DNA of 64,000 nt from Herbidospora galbida (GTDB taxonomy: Bacteria > Actinomycetota > Actinomycetes > Streptosporangiales > Streptosporangiaceae), in the NCBI RefSeq assembly GCF_005233835.1, contig NZ_SZQA01000023.1, forward strand, positions 62,001-126,000, given 5' to 3'. A model generated the notes under the pieces. That model saw nothing but the letters and a program-made list of their open reading frames with translations. It did no database searches and had not been told where the DNA came from. Below are positions 57,325 to 64,000 of the stretch, in pieces. Made by a program: the position numbers and the translations under genes. The first letter of the stretch is position 1. Every line of letters starts with the position of its first letter.

Positions 57325-57739
57325 CGACCACGCCGAACGCCACGACCAGCAGCCCGGCCCCGAGGCCCGTGAGCCACCGCCCGGCCGTCGTGCCGTGGCC
57401 GGTGACGGTGTCGATGCGGACGTCACTCGGGTCGGCCGGGTCGTAGAGGACGCCGACCCGGTCGCCCTTCGCGGCCGGCGCCGGGTTGCCGCCGACGGGC
57501 GAGCGGGCCTCCACCACCCTGCCTTCGGCGGTGCGGAACCGGAGCACCGGCAGGTAGACGTGGGCCGGCCGGGGCCGTTGCGCCACTCCCTCACGGCTGA
57601 CCCGCAGCGCGATCACCTCGCCCTCGGCGCGGACCGCGACCGCCAGGAAGGCCCGCGCCGCCCGCGCCACGGCCTGGCCCTGAGCCAGCAGATGAAGGCC
57701 GACGAACTCCAGGATCAGCCCCAGGACAACCCGTTCCAC
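57308..57739 (-). CDS. DUF3592 membrane protein
   Basis: This 143-residue protein has one helix at each end around an external beta domain (VYLPVLRFRTAEGRVVEARS, then VGVLYDPADPSDVRID), the layout of DUF3592. Function is unknown. It is 9 nt downstream of the aldo/keto reductase gene on the same strand. Confidence 0.8.
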   Translation of the reverse strand: MERVVLGLILEFVGLHLLAQGQAVARAARAFLAVAVRAEGEVIALRVSREGVAQRPRPAHVYLPVLRFRTAEGRVVEARSPVGGNPAPAAKGDRVGVLYDPADPSDVRIDTVTGHGTTAGRWLTGLGAGLLVVAFGVVVSAAW

Positions 57740-57748
57740 CCCGGCAGG

Positions 57749-58801
57749 TTAACGAGACAGCGCCATGCCGGGGATCCGGTCACGGATGGCCTGCAACTGG
57801 GCCTCGTCCGAGACGCCCTGCCAGTCCCATCGCGGGGTGTAGGGGGCTTCCAGCGCCCGTGCCTCGTCGTCGGAGAGCTCGACGTCCAGTGACGCCACGG
57901 CCTCGTCGATCTGCCGGGTCGACCCGGCGCCGACCAACGGCGCGGTGACGACCGGCTGGCGGCGCAGCCAGGCGAGAGCGATCTGCGCCCGGCTCACGCC
58001 GTGCGCGTCGGCGACCCGCCCGACGGCGTCGACGATCATGCGGTTGGCGGCCTCGTCCGCCGGTGGGTAGAGCAGGTCCGCGAACGCGCCGTCGGTCGCG
58101 GACCGCGCCGTCGCGTTGGCGTCGTCCCACGCGCGGGCGAGGCGGCCACGGGCCAGCGGCGACCAGACGACGGTGCCGACGCCCTCGTCGAGGCACAACG
58201 GGATCATCTCCCGCTCCTCTTCCCGGGCGAGCAGGTTGTAGTGGTCCTGCATCGACGCGAACCGCGCCCACCCATGTTGTCTTTGCAGGTGGAGGGCTTT
58301 GGCGAACTCCCAGGCGTGCATCGAGGACGCGCCGAGGTAGCGCACCTTGCCGACCCTCACGAGGTCGTTCAGCGCGTCGAGGGTCTCCTCCCACGGCGTC
58401 GAACGGTCGTTGCGGTGAATCTGGTAGAGGTCGATGTAGTCGGTCCCGAGCCGCCGCAGCGAGTGGTCGACCTCGGTCATGATCGCCTTGCGTGACAGTC
58501 CCCGGCCGTTCGGCCCGAGGCGCATCGGGTGGCGCAGCTTCGTGGCGATCACCACGGCGTCGCGGTCGGCGAAGTCGCGCAGGGCCCGGCCGAGGATCTC
58601 CTCGCTCGACCCGTCGGAGTACATGTTCGCGGTGTCGAAGAAGTTGATCCCCGCCTCCAGCGCGTGCCTGATCAGCGGCCGCGCCTCGGCCTCGCCCCTC
58701 GACCACACCGGGTGGCCCCGGCCGGGCTCGCCGTAGGTCATCGCGCCGATCGCGATGGGGGACACGTCGAGGCCGGTCGTGCCGAGTTTGATGTAGCGCA
58801 T
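57749..58801 (-). CDS. Aldo/keto reductase
   Basis: This 350-residue TIM-barrel enzyme reduces aldehydes or ketones with NADPH. Asp56 (FFDTANMY), Tyr61, Lys88 (ATKLR) and the His in LYQIHRND form the catalytic tetrad. It is nearest to the AKR groups that include YajO/PcbR-like proteins. GAGG 5 nt before the ATG sets the start. It is divergent from a tetR gene across a double operator, so it is probably under that repressor's control. Confidence 0.92.
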   Translation of the reverse strand: MRYIKLGTTGLDVSPIAIGAMTYGEPGRGHPVWSRGEAEARPLIRHALEAGINFFDTANMYSDGSSEEILGRALRDFADRDAVVIATKLRHPMRLGPNGRGLSRKAIMTEVDHSLRRLGTDYIDLYQIHRNDRSTPWEETLDALNDLVRVGKVRYLGASSMHAWEFAKALHLQRQHGWARFASMQDHYNLLAREEEREMIPLCLDEGVGTVVWSPLARGRLARAWDDANATARSATDGAFADLLYPPADEAANRMIVDAVGRVADAHGVSRAQIALAWLRRQPVVTAPLVGAGSTRQIDEAVASLDVELSDDEARALEAPYTPRWDWQGVSDEAQLQAIRDRIPGMALSR

Positions 58802-58814
58802 CTGTACCTCTAAA

Positions 58815-58862
58815 CTATGTGGAGAACTCTCCGGATAACGTAGTGGAGAGTTCTCCACATAG
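58815..58862. promoter_or_regulatory. Double TetR operator between aldo/keto reductase and tetR
   Basis: Two perfect 18-bp arms (58815-58832 and 58845-58862) form an inverted repeat with a 12-nt spacer. Each arm contains its own dyad GGAGAnnTCTCC, so two repressor dimers could bind 24 bp apart. Confidence 0.8.
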
Positions 58863-58877
58863 CAAGGCGGGAGCTCG

Positions 58878-59417
58878 ATGGTCCGTTCCGACGCCCGTGA
58901 GAACCGGATGCGCATCCTCGCGGCCGCCCGCGAGGCGTTCGCCGAAGACGGCGGCACGTCGATGAACCAGGTCGCCCAGCGCGCCGGCGTCGGCGCGGGC
59001 ACCCTCTACCGCAACTTCCCGACCCGCGAGGCGCTGCTCCTGGCCGTCTACCAGGACGAGGTCGACCGCATCCTGGGCACCGTGCCCGACCTGCTGGCCG
59101 CGCATCCGCCGATCGAGGCGCTCCGCCGCTGGACCACCGACCTGGTCGAGGCCATGCGGAGGAAGCACGGCCTCGGCGACGCCCTCAGCCCCGGCGCCCA
59201 CCAGGCGATCACCGAGCGGACCTACGGCCCGGTTGTCGCCGCGATCGCGGAGATCCTCGACGCGGGCAAGAAGGACGGCAGCATCCGCGACGACGCCGAT
59301 CCCGGCGACTTCCTCCAGCTCAGCGGCGCCCTCTGGCGAGCCGCGCCGGGCCCGGAGGACCGGTCGCCCCGCATGCTGGCGCTCATCCTCGACGGGCTCC
59401 GCGCCCGGCCGCGCTAG
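58878..59417 (+). CDS. TetR-family transcriptional regulator
   Basis: This 179-residue repressor has the N-terminal helix-turn-helix MNQVAQRAGVGAGTLYRNFP (about 29-48) and a helical ligand domain. GGGAG 4 nt before the ATG supports the start. The operator pair in its promoter implies autoregulation and control of the divergent reductase. Confidence 0.93.
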   Translation: MVRSDARENRMRILAAAREAFAEDGGTSMNQVAQRAGVGAGTLYRNFPTREALLLAVYQDEVDRILGTVPDLLAAHPPIEALRRWTTDLVEAMRRKHGLGDALSPGAHQAITERTYGPVVAAIAEILDAGKKDGSIRDDADPGDFLQLSGALWRAAPGPEDRSPRMLALILDGLRARPR

Positions 59418-59498
59418 AGAATCGCTCCAACTCATCCACCATCCGGCCGCAAGCTGGCCTCCTCAGGATGATCTCGATCCCTCCTGGAAGGACGAGAC

Positions 59499-60545
59499 AT
59501 GCGGTTATGGAGTGTCCTGGTGTCGCTGACGGCCGTGCTGACGGCCGGCGCAGCTCCCGCCTACGCGGAAACCCCGATTCCGAACGCCACGGTGGCGGCC
59601 GTGGGAGCACAGCCGTCCTCGCACACCGGCTCCTGCTACCCGGAGCCCGCGCAGATCACCCTCAGCGCCACGATCACGGTCGACGGCCCCCGCGCGGTCG
59701 CCTACCAATGGGGCACCGGCCGCGTTGAGCAGGTGGTCTTCGCCGAGGCCGGATCCATGACCGTGACCACCACGAAGACGCACTACTGGGGGCGCGGGCC
59801 GAAGTCCACGACCATCCGGCTGACCGGCGTCGGGAGCACGGCGACCATCCCGTACACCCTGGCCTGCGACGAGCCCATGCCGCACGCGCCGGAAATCCAG
59901 CCGGCGGCCGAACACCTCGGCCCATGCGGCGCCGGTGTCGTGCACACGGCCACCGCGCAGATCACCTCGCCGATCGCGCAGACCGTCCGCTACCGGTGGA
60001 TCACCAACGACGGCGCGGACCTGCGGGGCGCCCAGGGAGTGCACGAGGTGGTCTTCACCGAACCGGGCGCCAAGACCGTGAGCACTCCCTTCCATCGCCT
60101 GCCGGTCGCCAATCCGTTGGGGGCCGACTGGATCGCGGTGCGGATCGTCAGCCCCGAGACCCATGTCGACGCGGTGGAGTGGGGGGCCTACCGCACGGTG
60201 TGCGCGGGCGAACACCGCATCGGCGCCGACTTCGCCTCCCTGACCCGCACCGCCGGCACGTGCACTCCTTGGACCCCGTTCAAGTACCGGCTGGAGGGCT
60301 ACGCCGAGAGCAACACCTCCGGACAGCTCACCTATGCCTGGTCCCGCTTCACTGAGGAGGCCGGGTGGGCGCGTGAGCCGTGGAAGACCGTCATGATCAC
60401 CTCCTCGGCGGGCGGCCGCGCACCCGTGCACAAGGTGGTCAGTTCGAGCATGGGCGACTCGGCCCTCTGGCGTCTGGAGGTCGTCGGCGTCAACGGCGTC
60501 ATCACGACGGTGAGTCGCGGCTACCAGACCTGCGCCGTCGACTGA
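59499..60545 (+). CDS. Secreted three-repeat protein of unknown function
   Basis: This 348-residue protein has a signal peptide (about 1-23) and three beta-rich, Ig-like repeats, each closed by a cysteine pair: Cys46-Cys123, Cys143-Cys235 and Cys255-Cys345. Each repeat holds a VxYxW-type core (VAYQWGTG, VRYRWITN, LTYAWSRF). No catalytic motif was seen. It could be a surface or binding protein; I do not recognise a family. Confidence 0.78.
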   Translation: MRLWSVLVSLTAVLTAGAAPAYAETPIPNATVAAVGAQPSSHTGSCYPEPAQITLSATITVDGPRAVAYQWGTGRVEQVVFAEAGSMTVTTTKTHYWGRGPKSTTIRLTGVGSTATIPYTLACDEPMPHAPEIQPAAEHLGPCGAGVVHTATAQITSPIAQTVRYRWITNDGADLRGAQGVHEVVFTEPGAKTVSTPFHRLPVANPLGADWIAVRIVSPETHVDAVEWGAYRTVCAGEHRIGADFASLTRTAGTCTPWTPFKYRLEGYAESNTSGQLTYAWSRFTEEAGWAREPWKTVMITSSAGGRAPVHKVVSSSMGDSALWRLEVVGVNGVITTVSRGYQTCAVD

Positions 60546-60590
60546 CGATCGGCGAAGCCGGCCCGCGTACCGGAAGATCCGCATCACGCG

Positions 60591-60974
60591 CTAGGCCTCC
60601 AGCCGCCGCCCGGTGATCCGCTGCGGCCTGATGGTGATCAGGTGGTCGCGGTCCTCGACCCACGAGTCGCCCGGCGCGCCGGGCGCGTGGTGGCAGGGGC
60701 CCTGGACCAGCACGCTCCAGCCCTCCCGGTGTTCCGGGTCGATCGCGTCGACCTCGAAGGCGACCACGATCTCCAGGTCGTCGACGTGGGTGCGCAGATC
60801 GTCGTCCATGGCGCCGCCGGTGCGCGTGCGGAAGACGATCACGCCGTCGTCGAGGCGGTAGTTGACCGGGAGGATGGTCGGCCCGTGGGAGCCGCTGAAG
60901 GCGATCCGGCCGACGCCGCCGGGGGCGATCAGGGCGAGGCATTCGTCGGCGGTGAGAGTGCGCAGGGTGCTCAT
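60591..60974 (-). CDS. Pyridoxamine 5'-phosphate oxidase-fold flavin-binding protein
   Basis: This 127-residue split-barrel protein (CLALIAPGGVGRIAFSG, ILPVNYRLDDGVIVFRT) binds FMN or F420 and is of the type often found in hypoxia-induced gene sets of actinobacteria. GGAGG just before the ATG at 60974 fixes the start. Two GGCC-rich dyads upstream look like DevR/DosR-type boxes. Confidence 0.86.
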   Translation of the reverse strand: MSTLRTLTADECLALIAPGGVGRIAFSGSHGPTILPVNYRLDDGVIVFRTRTGGAMDDDLRTHVDDLEIVVAFEVDAIDPEHREGWSVLVQGPCHHAPGAPGDSWVEDRDHLITIRPQRITGRRLEA

Positions 60975-61011
60975 GGCCTCCACTGTGGACGCCGCGCGGG
61001 CCACCGGACAT

Positions 61012-61046
61012 GGCCGATGGGCCCCTCCCAGGCGGGCCGAAGGTCC
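61012..61046 (-). promoter_or_regulatory. Tandem DevR-like boxes upstream of the PPOX gene
   Basis: GGCCGATGGGCC (61012-61023) and GGGCCGAAGGTCC (61034-61046) are dyad-like elements with centres about two helical turns apart. They resemble DevR/DosR boxes of actinomycetes; the match is by eye. Confidence 0.35.
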
Positions 61047-61056
61047 TTTGACGGAC

Positions 61057-61185
61057 GGGTGGGTCGACGCGCTGCCCCTGGCGGCCAACCCGTTCGTGAA
61101 CGACCACATCGTCTACGCGATCGTCCTGATCGGGCCGGCCGCCGACAACGCGGGCGACACCTGGGGCTTCGGCCGGTCCTCAGGT
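61057..61185 (+). pseudogene. Remnant of a DoxX-family membrane protein gene
   Basis: The + strand reads LPLAANPFVNDHIVYAIVLIG then AGDTWGFGR, which looks like the last helix and tail of a DoxX/TQO-type membrane protein. No start, no upstream helices and no own stop are present, and the end runs into the ROK gene. It looks like a decayed gene fragment. Confidence 0.4.
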
Positions 61186-62025
61186 AGCGTTCAGCGCCTG
61201 GCGGGCCAGTTCGGCCGCGCCGGTCACCCCCGACAGGTTCCCCAGCCCCGGCGCGGCGATGAGCGTGTCGAGCGGGTAGCCCCCGGCCAGCTCGGCGGCG
61301 CGGGCCCGCACGAGGTCGAGCAGCCCCGGCCGTCCGCCGACCCCGCCGCCGATGATCACGGCCTGGGGGGAGAGGGTCGAGGCCAGGTTGTGTACGGCCT
61401 TCGCCAGATAGTCGGCCTCCAGCTCCCACGGCTCGCCGTCGCCGAGCTCCTGCCCGGGACGCCCCCAGCGCTGCCGCATCGACGTCCCCGACGCCAGCCC
61501 TTCGAGACAGTCGCCGTGGAACGGGCACACCCCCGGGAACGGGTCGCGCTTCGTGTCGTGGGGGACCAGCATGTGCCCCGCCTCGGGATGGGTCCGCCCG
61601 TGCAGGGGCCGCCCGTCGACCACGACGCCGACCCCGATGCCGGTGCCGACCGTCATGTAGGCCAGCGTGTGCAGCCCCCGGCCCGCGCCGTAGCGCCACT
61701 CACCGATCGCCGCCCCGTTGACGTCGGTGTCGAGCCCGACCGGGACGCCCAGCCCCTCGCGGAACGGCGTCACCACGTCGGCGCCCGACCAGCCCGGCTT
61801 GGGCGTGGCCGTGATGTGCCCGGTCGACAGGTCGACCGGGCCGAACGTGGCGACGCCGACCGCCGCGGGGGCGGGATGACGCCGGAAGAAGTCGACGGCG
61901 GCCGGGATGGTCTCGTCGGGGGTCGTCGTCGGGACCACCTCGGTGGCCACGATGTTTCCGTCGGTGTCGGCGAGCGCGCACACCCATTTCGTACCGCCCG
62001 CTTCGACGGCTCCGTACCTGATCAC
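61180..62025 (-). CDS. ROK-family sugar kinase (probable fructokinase)
   Basis: This 281-residue kinase has the N-terminal phosphate loop VEAGGTKWVCAL, the ROK signature around GTGIGVGVV and the zinc site CPFHGDCLEG with an upstream His (EAGHMLVPH). The CPxHG and DPFPG pattern is that of fructokinases such as B. subtilis GmuE/YdhR. A GTG start 15 nt after pruA puts it in the proline-catabolic operon, an unexpected partner. Confidence 0.87.
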   Translation of the reverse strand: MIRYGAVEAGGTKWVCALADTDGNIVATEVVPTTTPDETIPAAVDFFRRHPAPAAVGVATFGPVDLSTGHITATPKPGWSGADVVTPFREGLGVPVGLDTDVNGAAIGEWRYGAGRGLHTLAYMTVGTGIGVGVVVDGRPLHGRTHPEAGHMLVPHDTKRDPFPGVCPFHGDCLEGLASGTSMRQRWGRPGQELGDGEPWELEADYLAKAVHNLASTLSPQAVIIGGGVGGRPGLLDLVRARAAELAGGYPLDTLIAAPGLGNLSGVTGAAELARQALNAT

Positions 62026-62040
62026 CCCGACAGTCTGCCG

Positions 62041-63693
62041 TCAGAGCTCCGGCTGCTGCCAGCCGGTCTGGGGGATGTCGCCCCGGTAGGGCGGCAGGAC
62101 GACCGGCGGCACGAAGGTTTCCTTGATCGTCCGGGCGTTGACCCAGCGGATCAGGTTGAGGATCGAGCCGGCCTTGTCGTTGGTCCCCGAGGCCCGCGCG
62201 CCGCCGAACGGCTGCTGCCCGACCACCGCGCCGGTCGGCTTGTCGTTCACGTAGAAGTTGCCGGCGGCGTACCGGAGCTTCTCCGAGGCCGACGCGATGG
62301 CGTAGCGGTCGCGGGCGATGAGGGCGCCGGTCAGGGCGTACGGCGTGGCCGACTCCAGCTGGGCGAGCGTGGCCTCGAAGTCGTCATAGACGTGGACGGC
62401 GAGGATCGGGCCGAAGTACTCGGTCGTGAAGATCTCGTCGGTCGGGTCGCCGCACTCCAGGACGGTCGGCCGCACGAAGTAGCCGGTGGTGTCGTCGTAG
62501 GAGCCCGTCAGGACCGCGATGTTGTCGGCCGCCCGCGCCCGATCGATGGCCGCCTTGTGCTTGGCGAACGCGCGGGCGTCGATCACGGCGCCCATGAACG
62601 TCGACAGGTCGGCCGCCACGTCGCCCACGGTCAGCGACTCGGCCAGGGAGACGAAGTCGTCCTTCATCGTGTTCCACATCGCGCGCGGCACGTAGGCCCG
62701 CGACGCCGCCGAGCACTTCTGGCCCTGGTATTCGAACGCGCCCCTGATCAGCGCCGTCGTCAGCGCCGCCGGGTCGGCCGAGGGGTGGGCGAGCACGAAG
62801 TCCTTGCCGCCGGTCTCGCCGACCAGGCGCGGGTAGGCCCGGTAGTGACCGATGTTGGCCCCGACGGTCGCCCACAGGTGCTGGAAGGTCGCCGTCGAGC
62901 CGGTGAAGTGGACGCCGGCCAGCGCCGGGTGGGTCATCGCCACCTCCGACACCGCCGAGCCGTTGCCCGTCACCAGGTTGATCACACCGGGGGGCAGGCC
63001 GGCCTCCTCCAGCAGCGCCATCGTGAAGTGGGCGGCGAACTGCTGCGTGGGAGACGGCTTCCAGACCACCACGTTGCCCATCAGCGCCACCGATGCGGGC
63101 AGGTTCCCGGCGATGGCGGTGAAGTTGAACGGCGTGATCGCCAGGACGAAGCCCTCAAGCGGGCGGTACTCCATCCGGTTCCACACGCCGGGGGAGGAGA
63201 CCGGCTGCTCGGTGAGGAGCTGCCGGGCGAAGGCCACGTTGAAGCGCAGGAAGTCGATCAGCTCGCAGGCCGCGTCGATCTCGGCCTGCTGGGCCGACTT
63301 CGACTGGCCGAGGATGGTCGCGGCGTTCAGGGTGGCCCGCCACGGCCCGGCCAGCAGTTCGGCCGCGCGCAGGAAGATCGCCGCCCGCTCGTCGAAGCTC
63401 AGCGCCCGCCACGCCGGGGCCGCCGCCAGGGCGGACGAGACGGCCGCCCGCACGTCGGCGGGGGTGGCGTCGTTGGTGGTGCCGAGGACCGAGGCGTGGT
63501 TGTGCGGCTGGACCACGGGGATGGGGGCCCCGCCCGCCATGCGGCGCTCGCCGCCGATCGTCATCGGCAGGTCGATGCTCGTGGCGGCCAGTTCCTTCAG
63601 CCGCCCCTCCAGCATGGCGCGGTCGGCGCTGCCGGGGCCGTAGGACCGGACCGGCTCGTTGACCGGGACCGGGACCGTGGAGACGGCGTCCAT
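62041..63693 (-). CDS. pruA: L-glutamate gamma-semialdehyde dehydrogenase
   Basis: This 550-residue enzyme oxidises glutamate semialdehyde to glutamate, the second step of proline breakdown. The catalytic Cys327 (GQKCSAASRAYVP) and Glu293 (VGETGGKD) are present, along with NAD-site FTGSTATF. ATG 63693 is chosen because GGGGG lies 6 nt upstream and the codon overlaps the proline dehydrogenase stop by 1 nt. Confidence 0.96.
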   Translation of the reverse strand: MDAVSTVPVPVNEPVRSYGPGSADRAMLEGRLKELAATSIDLPMTIGGERRMAGGAPIPVVQPHNHASVLGTTNDATPADVRAAVSSALAAAPAWRALSFDERAAIFLRAAELLAGPWRATLNAATILGQSKSAQQAEIDAACELIDFLRFNVAFARQLLTEQPVSSPGVWNRMEYRPLEGFVLAITPFNFTAIAGNLPASVALMGNVVVWKPSPTQQFAAHFTMALLEEAGLPPGVINLVTGNGSAVSEVAMTHPALAGVHFTGSTATFQHLWATVGANIGHYRAYPRLVGETGGKDFVLAHPSADPAALTTALIRGAFEYQGQKCSAASRAYVPRAMWNTMKDDFVSLAESLTVGDVAADLSTFMGAVIDARAFAKHKAAIDRARAADNIAVLTGSYDDTTGYFVRPTVLECGDPTDEIFTTEYFGPILAVHVYDDFEATLAQLESATPYALTGALIARDRYAIASASEKLRYAAGNFYVNDKPTGAVVGQQPFGGARASGTNDKAGSILNLIRWVNARTIKETFVPPVVLPPYRGDIPQTGWQQPEL

Positions 63694-64000
63694 CACTTAC
63701 CCCCTAGGGAACGCAGGAAGAAGGCCACGTTGGCCGGTCGTTCGGCCAGGCGGCGCATGAAGTAGCCGTACCAGTCGTCGCCGTAGGGCACGTACACGCG
63801 GACCAGCGCGCCCGAGTTGGCGAGCGCCTGCTGCTTGTCGGTGCGGATGCCGTAGAGCATCTGGTACTCGTAGGTGTCGCGGGCCCGCTCGTGCCGGTCG
63901 GCGAGCAGTTCGGCGATCGAGATCAGCCGGTCGTCGTGGGTGGCCACCATGGGGTGCCCGGTGCCCGCCATCAGCACCTTCAGGCAGCGCACGTAGGCCA
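63693..64000 (-). CDS. Proline dehydrogenase, C-terminal part (truncated by window)
   Basis: This is the C-terminal 102 residues of a monofunctional FAD-linked proline dehydrogenase, the first step of proline breakdown, recognised by YEYQMLYGIRTD and VRVYVPYGDDWYGYFMRRLAERPAN. The rest lies beyond the window. It is co-translated with pruA (TGATG overlap), as in mycobacteria. Confidence 0.94.
   Translation of the reverse strand, partial: AYVRCLKVLMAGTGHPMVATHDDRLISIAELLADRHERARDTYEYQMLYGIRTDKQQALANSGALVRVYVPYGDDWYGYFMRRLAERPANVAFFLRSLGGK

Noticed and set aside
60862-63765. A 967-codon open frame on the + strand
   Set aside because: It lies opposite pruA and the ROK kinase, has Arg/Gly/Asp-rich low-complexity translation and no domain; it is a high-GC shadow frame. 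Only the short DoxX-like stretch within it was kept.

Overview
The window is high-GC DNA (roughly 70% G+C by eye) from a filamentous actinomycete, most likely of the Streptosporangiales. The grounds are GTG and TTG starts, GTGA stop/start overlaps, TAnnnT -10 boxes placed 6-8 nt before start codons, an F420-type luciferase-like oxidoreductase, a Spo0M homologue, and a core gene order shared by actinobacteria. The taxon is an inference from gene content; no rRNA is present to test it. No tRNA, rRNA, CRISPR array, insertion sequence or prophage was recognised.

Region 1 (1-21.3 kb) is conserved core on the + strand: polA (3' part), a polysaccharide deacetylase, rpsA, a GNAT gene with coaE, uvrB, then pyrG-nudix-xerD-parA-scpA-scpB-rluB-aroH-tyrA-cmk-der. 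The second run matches the mycobacterial order around pyrG to engA. Minus-strand spo0M, a DUF4126 protein and a hexapeptide acyltransferase interrupt it. The RluB-type enzyme carries about 190 residues of Arg/Gly/Asp/Ser-rich repeats.

Region 2 (21.3-40 kb) is mixed: a NarL-type two-component pair, a membrane-fused multicopper oxidase with a DUF6220-like partner, an LprG-like lipoprotein with a P55-like MFS exporter, MarR next to a cation diffusion facilitator, a phosphopantetheinyl transferase, an L,D-transpeptidase, an aminopeptidase P, a CBS protein, a large secreted subtilase, an Smr protein and the dhaKLM dihydroxyacetone kinase operon.

Region 3 (40-43.6 kb) is the most unusual: a same-strand cluster with a short membrane protein ending in a poly-Asp tail, an OmpR-type sensor kinase and regulator, an exported Asp-repeat protein with a C-terminal membrane anchor, and a class F sortase with a lipobox.

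Region 4 (43.6-50.9 kb) holds a cyclase/ThDP-enzyme pair, an acyltransferase, a rifamycin monooxygenase preceded by a perfect palindrome that fits the rifamycin-associated element, and an HTH/Clp-N/serine-hydrolase operon whose leaderless promoter lies inside a 41-bp nested palindrome.

Region 5 (50.9-64 kb) holds a carbohydrate operon (GH16 with three discoidin domains, a DUF1996 protein, a DUF305 lipoprotein) behind two CebR-like palindromes centred exactly 100 bp apart; then an F420 oxidoreductase, a YihY protein, an aldo/keto reductase and TetR pair sharing a double operator, a three-repeat secreted protein, a PPOX protein, a ROK sugar kinase and the pruA/proline dehydrogenase pair, the last cut by the window edge.
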